DNA from: Reinekea forsetii
GTDB lineage: Bacteria > Pseudomonadota > Gammaproteobacteria > Pseudomonadales > Natronospirillaceae
Length of the DNA stretch: 64,000 nucleotides
Direction: 5' to 3'
NCBI RefSeq assembly: GCF_002795845.1
Contig: NZ_CP011797.1
Location: forward strand, 3,465,001 to 3,529,000
Each line of letters opens with the position of its first letter. The first letter of the stretch is position 1. The notes beneath the pieces were generated by a model. It saw only the letters and a list, made by a program, of their open reading frames with translations. It was not told the origin of the DNA and made no database searches. Shown here one piece after another: positions 7,699 through 16,989 of the stretch. The position numbers and the translations under genes were made by a program.

Positions 7699-10600
7699 TC
7701 AGAACGCGCCGGCACTCGAATCGGTGCCTGTACTCGGCGTGGTCAGAAGCGTATCTGTACCGCCCTCCCAAACCAGATCCTTAGCCGGCTGGGTTTCATC
7801 ACGCTTGATGCATTTCCAGGCGATGGCCGTTGCCGCAGGCAAGGTCACCGTGCCAGTCCAAGTTGGATAGGTTGTCGATTCCAGAGCGATTGCATCGGCA
7901 ACATTCCACTGACCCAGCTCGGCAACATTGCCGACCGCGTAGACACTTTGACCCATCTTAGTATGGCCATTGGTACAGCTGAGGGTGACCGTTACGCCCA
8001 CCGGCGCTGCGACAACCGTAAAGCGCACCTCGACAAAGGCATCTCCGCCATTGGACTCGACCACAATAAAGTCACTGTAGCTCATGCCCACGATTAACTC
8101 GGTGGTGTCGATTGCCACGGTAATACGGAGATCATCCAGCGTGGCGGTCATCCAGGTCGCCGGCTCGCTAACATCGCTCACGCTCAGGCTGCCAGCACCG
8201 GCATTGGTCAGTAACACCTCACTATCGGTTTGGCTGTTGACTACCAGGTCGCCCAAATCCAAGACCATTGGATTAACCGCTAAGACCGGATCGCCCTGTG
8301 CTTGCCAACTCAGGCTCAGGCCATCTTCTGCAGAGCTGCCTTCGTCAACCGAGAGCAGGTAGTCACCGGCCGATAGAGTCGCACTGGCATCGCCACCGCT
8401 GCGGTTCAGGCTGGCTGCAAGTCCGCTGGCATTGCCGCCCCAATTTACCGCCCAAGTGCCATTCAGGGTCAGCTTGTAAGGACTGTTAGTCAGTGCGGTC
8501 GGCAAGGTAACCCGCGTTTGCCAGCGATGGTCGGCGACCATCTGCAATTGATAGGTGGTGTTGGCCGGGTCCCAGGCGGCAAAGGCGGTGCCGGTCAGAT
8601 GCAGGGTCGCGCCCTGACCAAGATTGGTTGCAAAGCTTTCACCCGGGGTTGCCTGACTGGTGGTACCCAATGCGCTATCACCATACTCATTACTCGCCAA
8701 GACTCGATAGCTATAGGTCGTGCCGTTGGTTAGCCCGGTGTGGGTGAAGGAGCTGTCGGTGACCGTCGCCTGCTCCGATAGTAGGCTCGGCTCGAGCCCG
8801 TCATCGGTGTAATAGACCCGATATTCATCGGTATTAGCGGTGGCATCCCAACGCACGATCGCCTGGCCATTACCCGCTATAGCCACGGCATTGATCGGCG
8901 TGCTTGGGGGCAGTTCAACCGGACGTGGCTCGACACTAACATGCCAGTCGGAGCCACCGTTGGTGTCCCAGCTGCCATCCGTGGTGTTGTTAAACACAAA
9001 GTCGAACTGACTGGCGTCTGCGGGTAAGGTCAGGGTGCCTTCGTAGGCAAAGGTTTCTGCATTATAGACCAGGGCTTCGTCGCCCATCGATGTACCACTA
9101 TCGCTCCAGTTGTTAATACCCCAATGTAAGAGCAGCTCTTTATTGGCACCACTACGGTAACTGACTGTCACCGATTCACCGGCAAGCAGATTTTCTGGGG
9201 TCACAACCACCTTTTCCTTGGGATTCATCCGATCCATCAAAACATTGATCAATTCAGCATCTGTCGTCTCGGCGTTCAGTATCAGTACCTTGACGCCATG
9301 CGCCTCGACGGTGGTGGCCAGGCTGTCGGTCACACTGTGAACTTCGCCGCTGGCGGCGTCCACCCAGTCACCGGGGCTAAGGTATTGGCTCACGCTGAAG
9401 GACGCGGTGGCGTCACCCTTATTTAATAAGACCAGCGCGGTTTGCACCTGATCGGCCTGTTCGAAGACGCGGAAGAATGCAGCCTTCTGGCCGGCAAACT
9501 CGCCATTGACCTGCAGGCCCTTTTGTAACGCGACCGAGGTTTTCCGGATCTGTGCAATGGCACTCAACTCTTGATAGATTCGGCCATTGCGCGCAGCGTT
9601 GATATTGTCCTGACCGTAGTAATTTCGGTTCCCGGCGTGCTCACTCTTACCCTGCATAAATTGCATTTCAGAGCCGTAATACACCACCGGAATACCGCGG
9701 GCAGTAAACAGCCAGTTATTGGCATCGACGAAGACGTTTTCATTGCCGTTGGAGTTCATGCGCGACATGTCGTGGTTGTCGTAAAAGCTCGCCAAGACAT
9801 AGGGGTTGGTATATTGGCCGTCGTCCAGGTGCAGATACCATTGGATATCGGCATAGTCTGACGAGCTGTCTTGGAACAGCTGAGTGATCGCGCGCTGACC
9901 CGGGAAATCGAGGACGCTGATGCCGCCGTTCTCAGGTTTCTGATGCTGTGCAATGGCCCCCGCGTTGTAGTTAAAGTTTTCACCGAACATATAGAAATCG
10001 GGATTCTCGGCGCGGATGCGATCGGAAAATTCCTTCCAAAAAGCGTGCGACATCCAAGCGATGGTATCGATCCGGAAGGCGTCGGCACCCTGGTCGATCC
10101 ACTGCAAGTAGGCACTGACTAGGTAGTCCATGACCTCAGGATCTTCGTCGTCCAAGTCCGACAGTTGCGCCAGGCCACCGCCGCGGTTGTACCAGTCGTG
10201 CAGAGACTCATCATCGCTCAAGTCGCTGGGTTGGCGATTCATATGATCCGCCTTTAAGTTGCCGTCCTGGTCATAAATTTGGCCAAATTTAGCCTGGGAT
10301 TCGGTCATCGTATAGGACGGAGAACCGTGATTGCCGACTATGTCGAGCACGGTTTTCAAGCCGAACTCACCTTCCATCTTGCTATTGAATTCGCGAAAAC
10401 TCAGGCCGGGCGATTCCAGATGCTCATCGACCTGGTAAAAGTTAACGCCCCAGTAGCCGTGGTAACCGGTTTTACCTTTATCGGCTCCAACGCCCGCGCC
10501 GCATTCGAGGGGGCTGCCGCCGGTAAAGGCCTCGTCTGGATTGTCGACGACGGGTGTTATCCACACCGAGGTGAAGCCCATTTCAGCTATATAGTCTGCG

Positions 10601-10902
10601 TTGTTGTAGATGCCGGCAAAGTCACCCCCCTGGTAACCGATATTAGCGGCGCTGCCATCGCTGCACGGCATGGATCGGTCCCAGGTGCCCTGGCCGACAT
10701 CGTTGCCCTGATCGAACTGGTTATTGCTGGTATCGCCATCGACAAAGCGATCGGTCATCACAAAGTAGATTGCCTCTTCGGCAAAGGCTTCGGTGGTACC
10801 ATAAAATTCATTAGCAAAGGGTTGGCCGCATATGGCTAGGGTTAGGGCTGCCAGACCAAAACCAATGCGCGGGACAGGGCATTTTTGATGTATTTTCTTC
10901 AT
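7699..10902 (-). CDS. Secreted multi-domain alpha-amylase (GH13) with starch-binding domains
   Basis: 1067 residues with a signal peptide (about 1-30). The GH13 barrel (about 40-550) shows all four conserved regions: DIVGNH (187-192), GADAFRIDT with nucleophile Asp279, FGENF with acid Glu308, and FYDNHD with Asp378. Behind it come a CBM25/26-like beta domain (about 565-660, LLHWGINNWSDSG), an FnIII domain (about 668-755), a second carbohydrate-binding-like domain (about 765-870) and a SPD-2/BACON-like domain (about 875-968). A C-terminal CBM20-like domain (about 970-1067) includes GQSVYAVGNVAELGQWN. It should hydrolyse alpha-1,4-glucans outside the cell. AGGAG lies seven bases before the ATG. 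The MalT-like regulator nearby is the obvious candidate activator. Exact subfamily specificity (amylase versus maltooligosaccharide-forming) cannot be told. Confidence 0.92.
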   Translation of the reverse strand: MKKIHQKCPVPRIGFGLAALTLAICGQPFANEFYGTTEAFAEEAIYFVMTDRFVDGDTSNNQFDQGNDVGQGTWDRSMPCSDGSAANIGYQGGDFAGIYNNADYIAEMGFTSVWITPVVDNPDEAFTGGSPLECGAGVGADKGKTGYHGYWGVNFYQVDEHLESPGLSFREFNSKMEGEFGLKTVLDIVGNHGSPSYTMTESQAKFGQIYDQDGNLKADHMNRQPSDLSDDESLHDWYNRGGGLAQLSDLDDEDPEVMDYLVSAYLQWIDQGADAFRIDTIAWMSHAFWKEFSDRIRAENPDFYMFGENFNYNAGAIAQHQKPENGGISVLDFPGQRAITQLFQDSSSDYADIQWYLHLDDGQYTNPYVLASFYDNHDMSRMNSNGNENVFVDANNWLFTARGIPVVYYGSEMQFMQGKSEHAGNRNYYGQDNINAARNGRIYQELSAIAQIRKTSVALQKGLQVNGEFAGQKAAFFRVFEQADQVQTALVLLNKGDATASFSVSQYLSPGDWVDAASGEVHSVTDSLATTVEAHGVKVLILNAETTDAELINVLMDRMNPKEKVVVTPENLLAGESVTVSYRSGANKELLLHWGINNWSDSGTSMGDEALVYNAETFAYEGTLTLPADASQFDFVFNNTTDGSWDTNGGSDWHVSVEPRPVELPPSTPINAVAIAGNGQAIVRWDATANTDEYRVYYTDDGLEPSLLSEQATVTDSSFTHTGLTNGTTYSYRVLASNEYGDSALGTTSQATPGESFATNLGQGATLHLTGTAFAAWDPANTTYQLQMVADHRWQTRVTLPTALTNSPYKLTLNGTWAVNWGGNASGLAASLNRSGGDASATLSAGDYLLSVDEGSSAEDGLSLSWQAQGDPVLAVNPMVLDLGDLVVNSQTDSEVLLTNAGAGSLSVSDVSEPATWMTATLDDLRITVAIDTTELIVGMSYSDFIVVESNGGDAFVEVRFTVVAAPVGVTVTLSCTNGHTKMGQSVYAVGNVAELGQWNVADAIALESTTYPTWTGTVTLPAATAIAWKCIKRDETQPAKDLVWEGGTDTLLTTPSTGTDSSAGAF

Positions 10903-11317
10903 TATATCTCCTGGTTTTATATTTTTTGTGTAGATAGATTTTGCGGTGAAGGCTCAGTCAATTAACTATCGTTAGATCTAGCAACGGGTTCCCGGCGCAG
11001 CGCGTGTGCCGGTAAAACAAGACAAGGCACAATCGAACATTCAACTTATTATTTTTCGGGAGTAAATTCCGCAAGCAGACAGTAACAATGTTTCACTTCA
11101 GGGGAGGTCATGTTTAGGGTCACTTTTTAATGACCTAAATGAGCATTTAAAACCGGACCACACAGAGTCTTGAGGAGTCGATCACACTGAGCACCGATCG
11201 ATAAGAGGCGTTGCCAATGGATCGGCTTCGTACTTAAAGGCGAGCGAAACAGGTGGTACGTATTGGCACCTTGGCATTAAGGCTTTAAAGTGAGGTAAAA
11301 CCGGCCGGAAAATCCTT
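10903..11317. other. Divergent intergenic region, amylase / aldo-keto reductase
   Basis: 415 bases without a gene. It holds a possible amylase promoter, an inverted repeat TTTAGGGTCA (11113-11122) / TGACCTAAA (11131-11139) with one bulged G, and GGGGAGGTCA at 11101-11110. The latter resembles the Escherichia coli MalT box core (GGGGAKGA) with one mismatch in the last base of the core. No ribosome site better than a weak CGGAA precedes the reductase gene. Confidence 0.45.
10933..10961 (-). promoter_or_regulatory. Possible sigma70 promoter of the amylase gene
   Basis: Minus strand: -35 TTGACT (10961-10956), 17-base spacer, weak -10 TCTATC (10938-10933), predicted start about 24 bases before the ATG. 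A good -35 with a poor -10 would fit an activator-dependent promoter, but this is a by-eye call. Confidence 0.35.
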
Positions 11318-12220
11318 ATGCAACGAATAAATCTCACCGATATCGAGCTGTCTCTCAGTCGCCTAATCTATGGTGTTTGGCGTTTGGCAGATGACCCAGA
11401 CCAAAGCATAAAACAGGTCCGCGCTAAAATTGATGCGGCACTCGCGGAGGGCATAACCACCTTCGACCATGCCGATATTTATGGTAATTATGAGTGTGAA
11501 CAACTGTTTGGTCAGGCGCTGGCGCAAGACAGTAGTTTACGGTCGAAGATGGAATTGATCAGCAAATGTGATATTTGCCTGAACACCGAAAAGTTCCCTG
11601 ATCGTCGAGTTAAGTATTACGACACCAGCGCGGCCTATCTAAACAGCAGCGTAGAGCTGTCATTGAGGAATTTGCACACCGACTATCTCGATTGCTTACT
11701 CATTCACCGTCCCGACCCCCTGATGAATGCCGCAGAGACCGGCGCCGCGCTCGACGCACTGATTGATGCCGGTAAAATTCGCAGTGCCGGGGTGTCCAAC
11801 TTTCATGCCCCAGAGTGGCGCCTGTTACAGGGTCATATGCGTCACCGTCTGGTGATCAATCAGGTGGAAATAAGCATCCTGTGTCAGGATGCCTTCTTAA
11901 ATGGCGATCTGAGCGACATACAAAGCGATGGCCTGGCACCCTTGGCCTGGTCACCCTTGGCCGGTGGTCGGTTATTCGGCGATGAAGCCGCCGCGCAACG
12001 CGTCCGGCCGTTGCTGGCAAGACTGGCCGCGGAACAAAACAGTCGGATGGATTTGGTTGCCTTTGCTTGGCTTTTGGCCCATCCGGCGCATATCTTGCCG
12101 GTCGTGGGTACCAATAACGTCGGCCGGATCCAGGGGCTGAGCGAGGCGTTAGCGATCAAGATCGATCGCGAAACCTGGTTTGAAATCTGGGTCGCAGCCT
12201 CGGGCAACGAATTGCCCTAG
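11318..12220 (+). CDS. Aldo/keto reductase, YdhF-like
   Basis: 300-residue TIM-barrel oxidoreductase of the aldo/keto reductase family; these use NAD(P)H to reduce carbonyl compounds in the cytoplasm. The catalytic tetrad is recognisable: Asp50 and Tyr55 (FDHADIYGNYE), Lys83 (LISKCDI) and His130 (LIHRPDPL). The C-terminal cofactor loop is PVVGTNNVGRI. The pattern closely follows the uncharacterised YdhF branch. It is monocistronic, convergent with the metalloprotease gene, and divergent from the amylase. The physiological substrate is unknown. The start ATG has only a weak CGGAA upstream. Confidence 0.88.
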   Translation: MQRINLTDIELSLSRLIYGVWRLADDPDQSIKQVRAKIDAALAEGITTFDHADIYGNYECEQLFGQALAQDSSLRSKMELISKCDICLNTEKFPDRRVKYYDTSAAYLNSSVELSLRNLHTDYLDCLLIHRPDPLMNAAETGAALDALIDAGKIRSAGVSNFHAPEWRLLQGHMRHRLVINQVEISILCQDAFLNGDLSDIQSDGLAPLAWSPLAGGRLFGDEAAAQRVRPLLARLAAEQNSRMDLVAFAWLLAHPAHILPVVGTNNVGRIQGLSEALAIKIDRETWFEIWVAASGNELP

Positions 12221-12293
12221 AAACGAAGCAGCCAGCAGACCCATTAATCCAAGGCGCAGCAGCACCCGCAGCACATAGCACAGGGGCTGAGTT

Positions 12294-15200
12294 CTAATCC
12301 GGCCGGTCCATGCGTTGGGCCGCATAGCGCCGAGTCGACCATAAGAACAGGCCAAACAGTGCCAACAACTCGCCTAAACTACCGGTCTTTTTCACCACGG
12401 TAACCGTCGGTTCCGCCTGAGTTGGGTTGCTATTGGGCGGCGGGGCGACCACCGGTTCGGAACTGAAATATACCCGGCTGCTTGAACTGGCATCACCGGT
12501 AACAATGAGATCGGCTCGGCCATTGCCATCGATATCCGACAACACCAAAGCGTTAGCGCCTGGCGCTAAAAAGGTTAGGGCCGAGGCAAAGGTGCCCTGC
12601 TTTTGGGTAAACACCTGCACCAGGCCGTCGTCATTTAACACCCCAAGGTCCGCTTCGCCGTCACCATTATAGTCGCCAACCGACAGGGAGCGGACATCCC
12701 CAGCCGAGAGTTCTAGGCGCAGAGTAAACTGTCCGCTACCACTGGGCTGGTATATCTGGATACTCGGATTCTGTGACGAGGTGTGCTGCCCGATCACAAT
12801 ATCATCCGCAACACCGTCGCTATCTAGGTCAGCCACCAGCACTGCAGCACTGGTGCTTTGTTGATCGCCGACAATTAGGGCATTGTCGACAAAAACACGA
12901 CCCGTTGAGTCGGCACCCTGGTTCAAATAGATATAGTCATCATCCGCGCGGTTAGCAACGATCAAATCGGGTCGGCCATCGCCATTGGCATCGAGTTGCG
13001 CCAAGCCAATGGATTCAGATTCAGCCCGCCCCAAAAGGTCGGCCGGAACAAAGCCGCCCTGACCGTCGTTCAAAAATACTTCGTTCGCGCGGTCGATGTT
13101 GGCAAAAGCCAGATCGACCAACTTATCGCCGTTGAAATCCAACGCAATCACCGCACGACTGTCGGCCTGACCCAGTTCATCTGGGGCCCCATAAACGCCC
13201 GCGCCCTGATTGTAATAAATCAGGTTGACCCCGCTATTGGCGAACACCAGATCGGGCCGTCCGTTCTGATTTAAATCGATGGCGATGACCGCATGACTAT
13301 TGGCAACCCCGGTCAAGATGTGTCGGCTGGCGAGGCTATTGTAGCCACTATCGAAGGCGAATATTTGCTCGGCTTGGGCCTCACTATTGGCGAAAATTAA
13401 TTCAATAAGCCCATCACCGGTCAAATCCGCCGCGGCCACCCCATGGCTGTCGACACCGCTCAAGACCGGTGCCGTGACCTCTGGTTCGGCCAGGTCAGCC
13501 TGAAAGACTAGGGTCACATCGGCCCAGTCATTGCGACTGTTCGGGTCGATCTGGGTGGTAAAGAGTTGGACTTCGACATTGACTAGGGCCGCCTGGTCGC
13601 TGATCACCTTAGTAGTAATCAACCTCGTTTCGCCGATCTCGGCCAGATCACAACGGACTTCGCCAAAACTGACCAGAACACACTCGCTGCCTAGACTGTT
13701 AAAGCTTGCCGGGGCATCCAGGGTTATCACCAGGTAGCCGTCGGCCAAAACCGCTGGGCCGTCATTGGTGATGCTTAGCGCCAGGCTGGTCGCCTCCGAG
13801 AGGCCTACCAGATGGCCCGAGGCGCTGAGGCTAAGGGCCAAATCGGCACTGTCGGAATCGCTCACGGTTAACGTAAAGCGCTGCTCGGTACTGGCCTGAC
13901 CATCGCCCACTTGGATCTTAACCGATGCGGCGCCGATGTCGCTGCCCTCTGGCTGACCGCTCAACAGTCCGGTCGTATCGATTGACAACCAGTCGTGATC
14001 GCTGACAACCGAAAAGAGGAAGTCATCGCCGTCTGCATCCGTCGCACTGAACTGGACCCTATAATCTTGATCGATCACTACGTTGGTCTCTGGGCTGCCC
14101 ACTAACTGGGGGGCGTCGTTAACCGCCGTGACTTGCACCGTCATGGTGGCCAGCGCGCTGCTGAGGTCGCCATCTGATACCGACAGATCGACACTCAATG
14201 GCCCAAAAAAGTCGGCCGTGGGAAATAGACTATTGGCCACCATTTGATAATCGATGCCTGGTTCGACGCTCAGGGAGAAGGTCGATGAGTCCGGGTCGGT
14301 AATGGTGACGTCGCTCAAGTCAAAGTCATAACGGCCATCCTCGGCTAGGCTGATGTCAGCCAGCGCTGAAATAACCGGTGCGTCGTTCACCGCATTGACG
14401 GTGATGGCGGCGGCAAAACTGGCGCTGTCGCTGTCACCATCGTTAACCGTGATCGGGACGCTTAAGGTGCCATTGTAGTTGGCATCCGGGGTGATGCTAT
14501 TACCACTCACGCGGTAGTTCAGACCACTGCCGACGGCCAGGGTGAAGCTGCTGTCATCCGGATCGATTAGTGTGAAATCGGCCATACTCAGAGTTAGGCT
14601 GGTGTCTTCGTTGGTGGCCAAGTCGAGCTGACCGCTGATAATGGGCGCCGTATTGGCCCCGGTGACCAGCTGCCAGCCAATATCCTTGTACAGTGCTAAG
14701 GTGTGGCTAAAGTTGGCGTCGCCGGTATATTGCGGCTCCATCAATTCATTCGGCGTCAAAGCGGTATCGAAATGGGACACTGAGGAGCCGCCTTCATAGG
14801 GTGACGGCGCATACATCTGCACCTCACCCCCCTTGACACCAGCCGATAGGGTATCGGCCAACGCGTTCACCTCGGTTCCGGTCCAGACCAGATCCCCGGT
14901 ATCGGTCAACGAGGTGAAAATTTGCGCTGTGCTCAGGTCTGTCCAGGGTCCGACGCTCTTGTCCTTAAGATTTAAAGAATAGCCGTCCATCAAGCCATTG
15001 GCCTTGTTGCCCGCGCTGTCGACTAGCGATAAGACGCCCAAACCGTGAGCCAGTTCGTGCAACACCACTTCAAAGAAATCGATGTCGTTGCCCGGCGGAT
15101 TGTGATCCAAGCCGTAATACCAGCTGACCTCGTTTAAACAGGCGTTGTTGTTATCCATCGAAGCATTGAAATTGGCGGTAATATCGGCCACACCAGAATC

Positions 15201-15641
15201 GGCATCTGAGTTACTGCGCGCATTAAACAGGGCCACTGGGTACCAAGTGTTGTTGAGCAACCCTAAGCTGGGACCGCCGGCGCTAAGGTAATAGCTGGCG
15301 GCGGGCCCGGCGGAGCCCAATACCGCCGAACTTGCGCTGCAGGTGAGGCTTCTGAAAGCCGCATCGATCTCGATGGGCACGGCACTGATCAGCCGATCGG
15401 CCCAAATCTGCGCGGCGGCATTGAAAACTGCGGCGCGAGATTCACCGATGCTGCCGGTAAAGCCAACCCCAAAGTTGAGCACAAAGGTTGAACCGGTGCC
15501 GGTGATCGTTGAAGCGTGACCGGCGCCAGCCAGTAAGCTGGCAGCGACACTTAACAGCAATTTGACCCGCCACCCTATTGGCCCCGGAGACTTGGCACGG
15601 CCGTTTTGGTGACCATATCTCCGTCCAGTACTAATACTCAT
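12294..15641 (-). CDS. Secreted zincin metalloprotease-like protein with Ig-like and FG-GAP repeats and a GlyGly-CTERM-like tail
   Basis: 1115 residues from the ATG at 15641. The frame is open to 15812, but the extra N-terminus covers the upstream gene and the ATG overlaps that gene's stop by 11 bases. A long signal peptide (core VKLLLSVAASLLAGAGHA) is followed by a protease-like domain (about 45-325) with the zinc motif HELAHGLG (195-202) and a later SHFD...NELMEP segment resembling the third ligand and Met-turn of leishmanolysin-like metzincins. Two cadherin-like tandem domains (AVNDAPVIS-type linkers), a putative-Ig domain and several FG-GAP/VCBS repeats (DLNQNGRPDLVFAN, DFNGDKLVDLAFAN) follow. 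The tail reads KKTGSLGELLALFGLFL then RR, which matches the GSLG-hydrophobic-basic pattern of rhombosortase/GlyGly-CTERM sorting. It is likely exported by type II secretion and cell-surface processed (inference). The peptidase family assignment is tentative. Confidence 0.78.
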   Translation of the reverse strand: MSISTGRRYGHQNGRAKSPGPIGWRVKLLLSVAASLLAGAGHASTITGTGSTFVLNFGVGFTGSIGESRAAVFNAAAQIWADRLISAVPIEIDAAFRSLTCSASSAVLGSAGPAASYYLSAGGPSLGLLNNTWYPVALFNARSNSDADSGVADITANFNASMDNNNACLNEVSWYYGLDHNPPGNDIDFFEVVLHELAHGLGVLSLVDSAGNKANGLMDGYSLNLKDKSVGPWTDLSTAQIFTSLTDTGDLVWTGTEVNALADTLSAGVKGGEVQMYAPSPYEGGSSVSHFDTALTPNELMEPQYTGDANFSHTLALYKDIGWQLVTGANTAPIISGQLDLATNEDTSLTLSMADFTLIDPDDSSFTLAVGSGLNYRVSGNSITPDANYNGTLSVPITVNDGDSDSASFAAAITVNAVNDAPVISALADISLAEDGRYDFDLSDVTITDPDSSTFSLSVEPGIDYQMVANSLFPTADFFGPLSVDLSVSDGDLSSALATMTVQVTAVNDAPQLVGSPETNVVIDQDYRVQFSATDADGDDFLFSVVSDHDWLSIDTTGLLSGQPEGSDIGAASVKIQVGDGQASTEQRFTLTVSDSDSADLALSLSASGHLVGLSEATSLALSITNDGPAVLADGYLVITLDAPASFNSLGSECVLVSFGEVRCDLAEIGETRLITTKVISDQAALVNVEVQLFTTQIDPNSRNDWADVTLVFQADLAEPEVTAPVLSGVDSHGVAAADLTGDGLIELIFANSEAQAEQIFAFDSGYNSLASRHILTGVANSHAVIAIDLNQNGRPDLVFANSGVNLIYYNQGAGVYGAPDELGQADSRAVIALDFNGDKLVDLAFANIDRANEVFLNDGQGGFVPADLLGRAESESIGLAQLDANGDGRPDLIVANRADDDYIYLNQGADSTGRVFVDNALIVGDQQSTSAAVLVADLDSDGVADDIVIGQHTSSQNPSIQIYQPSGSGQFTLRLELSAGDVRSLSVGDYNGDGEADLGVLNDDGLVQVFTQKQGTFASALTFLAPGANALVLSDIDGNGRADLIVTGDASSSSRVYFSSEPVVAPPPNSNPTQAEPTVTVVKKTGSLGELLALFGLFLWSTRRYAAQRMDRPD

Positions 15642-16113
15642 TGATGGTAACCTGACCGTCGGCTCCGATAGTCGCGACGGGCACGGCCTGATGGATGCCC
15701 AGTAAACTGGCCCGGAACAGGGTTGGACTGACCTGCTCGATGACCAGATCACTGTTGTCGCGCGATGCAAAGGCGCGAATTTCGCTTTGGCTCTCAAGTG
15801 GCAGGGCATCAAATGCCGGGCGGGGCACGACGGAGGACGTCGCTATGGGCGAGACATTCAGCTGCGGTGGGGCTGATGGGGCTGGCGTCGAGACGTCAGG
15901 GCTGGCGCTACTCGAACTGGGTAAGGCGGCTTTGGTTGCAGCGGGACTGGCTTGTGATTGGCGTGTATTGATTGGCGCTATGAGCTCATCGATGCCGGCC
16001 TCGGCGGGCCTTGGCTGGTCCTCAATAGCTTGGCTGCCTAGGCGAAAAAAAAATCCAAGACCCATTACAATAATCGATAACCCAATGAGCCGCCGCGACT
16101 TGAACCCTACCAT
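15631..16113 (-). CDS. Small membrane-anchored protein of unknown function, partner of the zincin gene
   Basis: 160 residues from the ATG at 16113 (a TTG at 16119 is also possible). A short basic N-terminus is followed by one membrane segment (RRLIGLSIIVMGLGFFFRLG), a long Ala/Pro/Ser-rich linker (about 40-95), and a compact C-terminal part that ends VTINEY. The topology, with a periplasmic linker and small end domain, resembles inner-membrane components of export or assembly machines such as GspC, but I see no real match and do not claim it. The stop overlaps the start of the zincin gene by 11 bases, so coupled translation is likely and the two products probably act together. Confidence 0.6.
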   Translation of the reverse strand: MVGFKSRRLIGLSIIVMGLGFFFRLGSQAIEDQPRPAEAGIDELIAPINTRQSQASPAATKAALPSSSSASPDVSTPAPSAPPQLNVSPIATSSVVPRPAFDALPLESQSEIRAFASRDNSDLVIEQVSPTLFRASLLGIHQAVPVATIGADGQVTINEY

Positions 16114-16142
16114 TGGCAATTGCGTCTATTAAAAAGAATAAA

Positions 16143-16169
16143 ATCATACCAACCTGCGGCAAACTTCAA
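16143..16169 (-). promoter_or_regulatory. Possible promoter of the zincin operon
   Basis: Minus strand -35 TTGAAG (16169-16164) and -10 TATGAT (16148-16143), with a short 15-base spacer. It would start about 20 bases before the first gene of the pair. The spacing is suboptimal. Confidence 0.3.
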
Positions 16170-16410
16170 TATGGGTGCTAACAAATCAGCACAACTTACC
16201 ATATTTCGCCATTAAAATGGCGGATTGTAGCAACCCAGATACCTTAGGGTCTCGAAGGGCCAATGAAATGATTTTATGTTGCTTTTTGTAATTACTAGCG
16301 GTGTCAAAAAAACAGCGCCTCTGTCCGACCCGACTCATATATGCTGGCTTATCACTCGAATAGCGAGCTGCCGAACAAACAGGTGCCTAATCAGGGACAG
16401 GCTGCGAGCT

Positions 16411-16950
16411 CTAAAATTGAAGATTCAGGGCCAACTGGTAACCGCCGCGCGTTGGCATCAGAGCCATACTAACCCCGTCAGGATCAGGCACTAGCCACTG
16501 GTTAAAACCGATCGCGATGGCTGCGCCAGCGGTTACATCCCACCAGTCATGCTGGTCGGCATGGACTCGACTGTAGCCGACAAAACTGGCCGCTAAAAAG
16601 GCCGGCAAACCCACATCCCAACCGTAGCGCTTAGCCAAGAACGACGCGCCCGAAAAGGCCGAGCTGGTATGACCGCTGGGGAAACTAAGGGTATTGCGGC
16701 CATTCGGCCGTTCCTTGTTAACGGTGTTCTTTAGCAGATGGGTCAGGACAAAGGTCGACCCATAGGAGGTGAGCAGCGCTTTGCGGCCCGCGGCATCGTC
16801 TTGGCTAAAGGTGGACGCTAGCGCGGTTAAGGGCAGGGCTATCTGTAATACATCGCCCGCCGTTTCGATCAGATCCTGAGCCGATACCGTTGACATCGAA
16901 ATCGACAGTGCCAAACCAATGCAACAGCTCATCTTTTTAACATTACTCAT
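16411..16950 (-). CDS. PAP2-family phosphatase, exported
   Basis: 179 residues with a signal peptide (about 1-25, LALSISMSTVSAQ). The three PAP2 signatures are in order: K(N)TVNKERPNG, PSGHTSS and SRVHADQHDWWD, containing the conserved Lys/Arg, the general-acid His and the nucleophile His. PAP2 enzymes remove phosphate from lipid or isoprenoid phosphates such as phosphatidate, undecaprenyl-PP or lipid A. Unlike classic members it has few strong membrane helices and probably acts in the periplasm or at the outer membrane (inference). It follows the smrA gene by 39 bases on the same strand, so the two may be co-transcribed. Confidence 0.88.
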   Translation of the reverse strand: MSNVKKMSCCIGLALSISMSTVSAQDLIETAGDVLQIALPLTALASTFSQDDAAGRKALLTSYGSTFVLTHLLKNTVNKERPNGRNTLSFPSGHTSSAFSGASFLAKRYGWDVGLPAFLAASFVGYSRVHADQHDWWDVTAGAAIAIGFNQWLVPDPDGVSMALMPTRGGYQLALNLQF

Positions 16951-16989
16951 GGTCGGACTATTCCTTGCGCCGTTAGGCTGGGTGGCAAC

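Noticed and set aside
10279-10839. 186-residue frame antisense to the amylase
   Set aside because: It lies fully inside the conserved GH13 coding region, and its composition follows from codon bias on the other strand.
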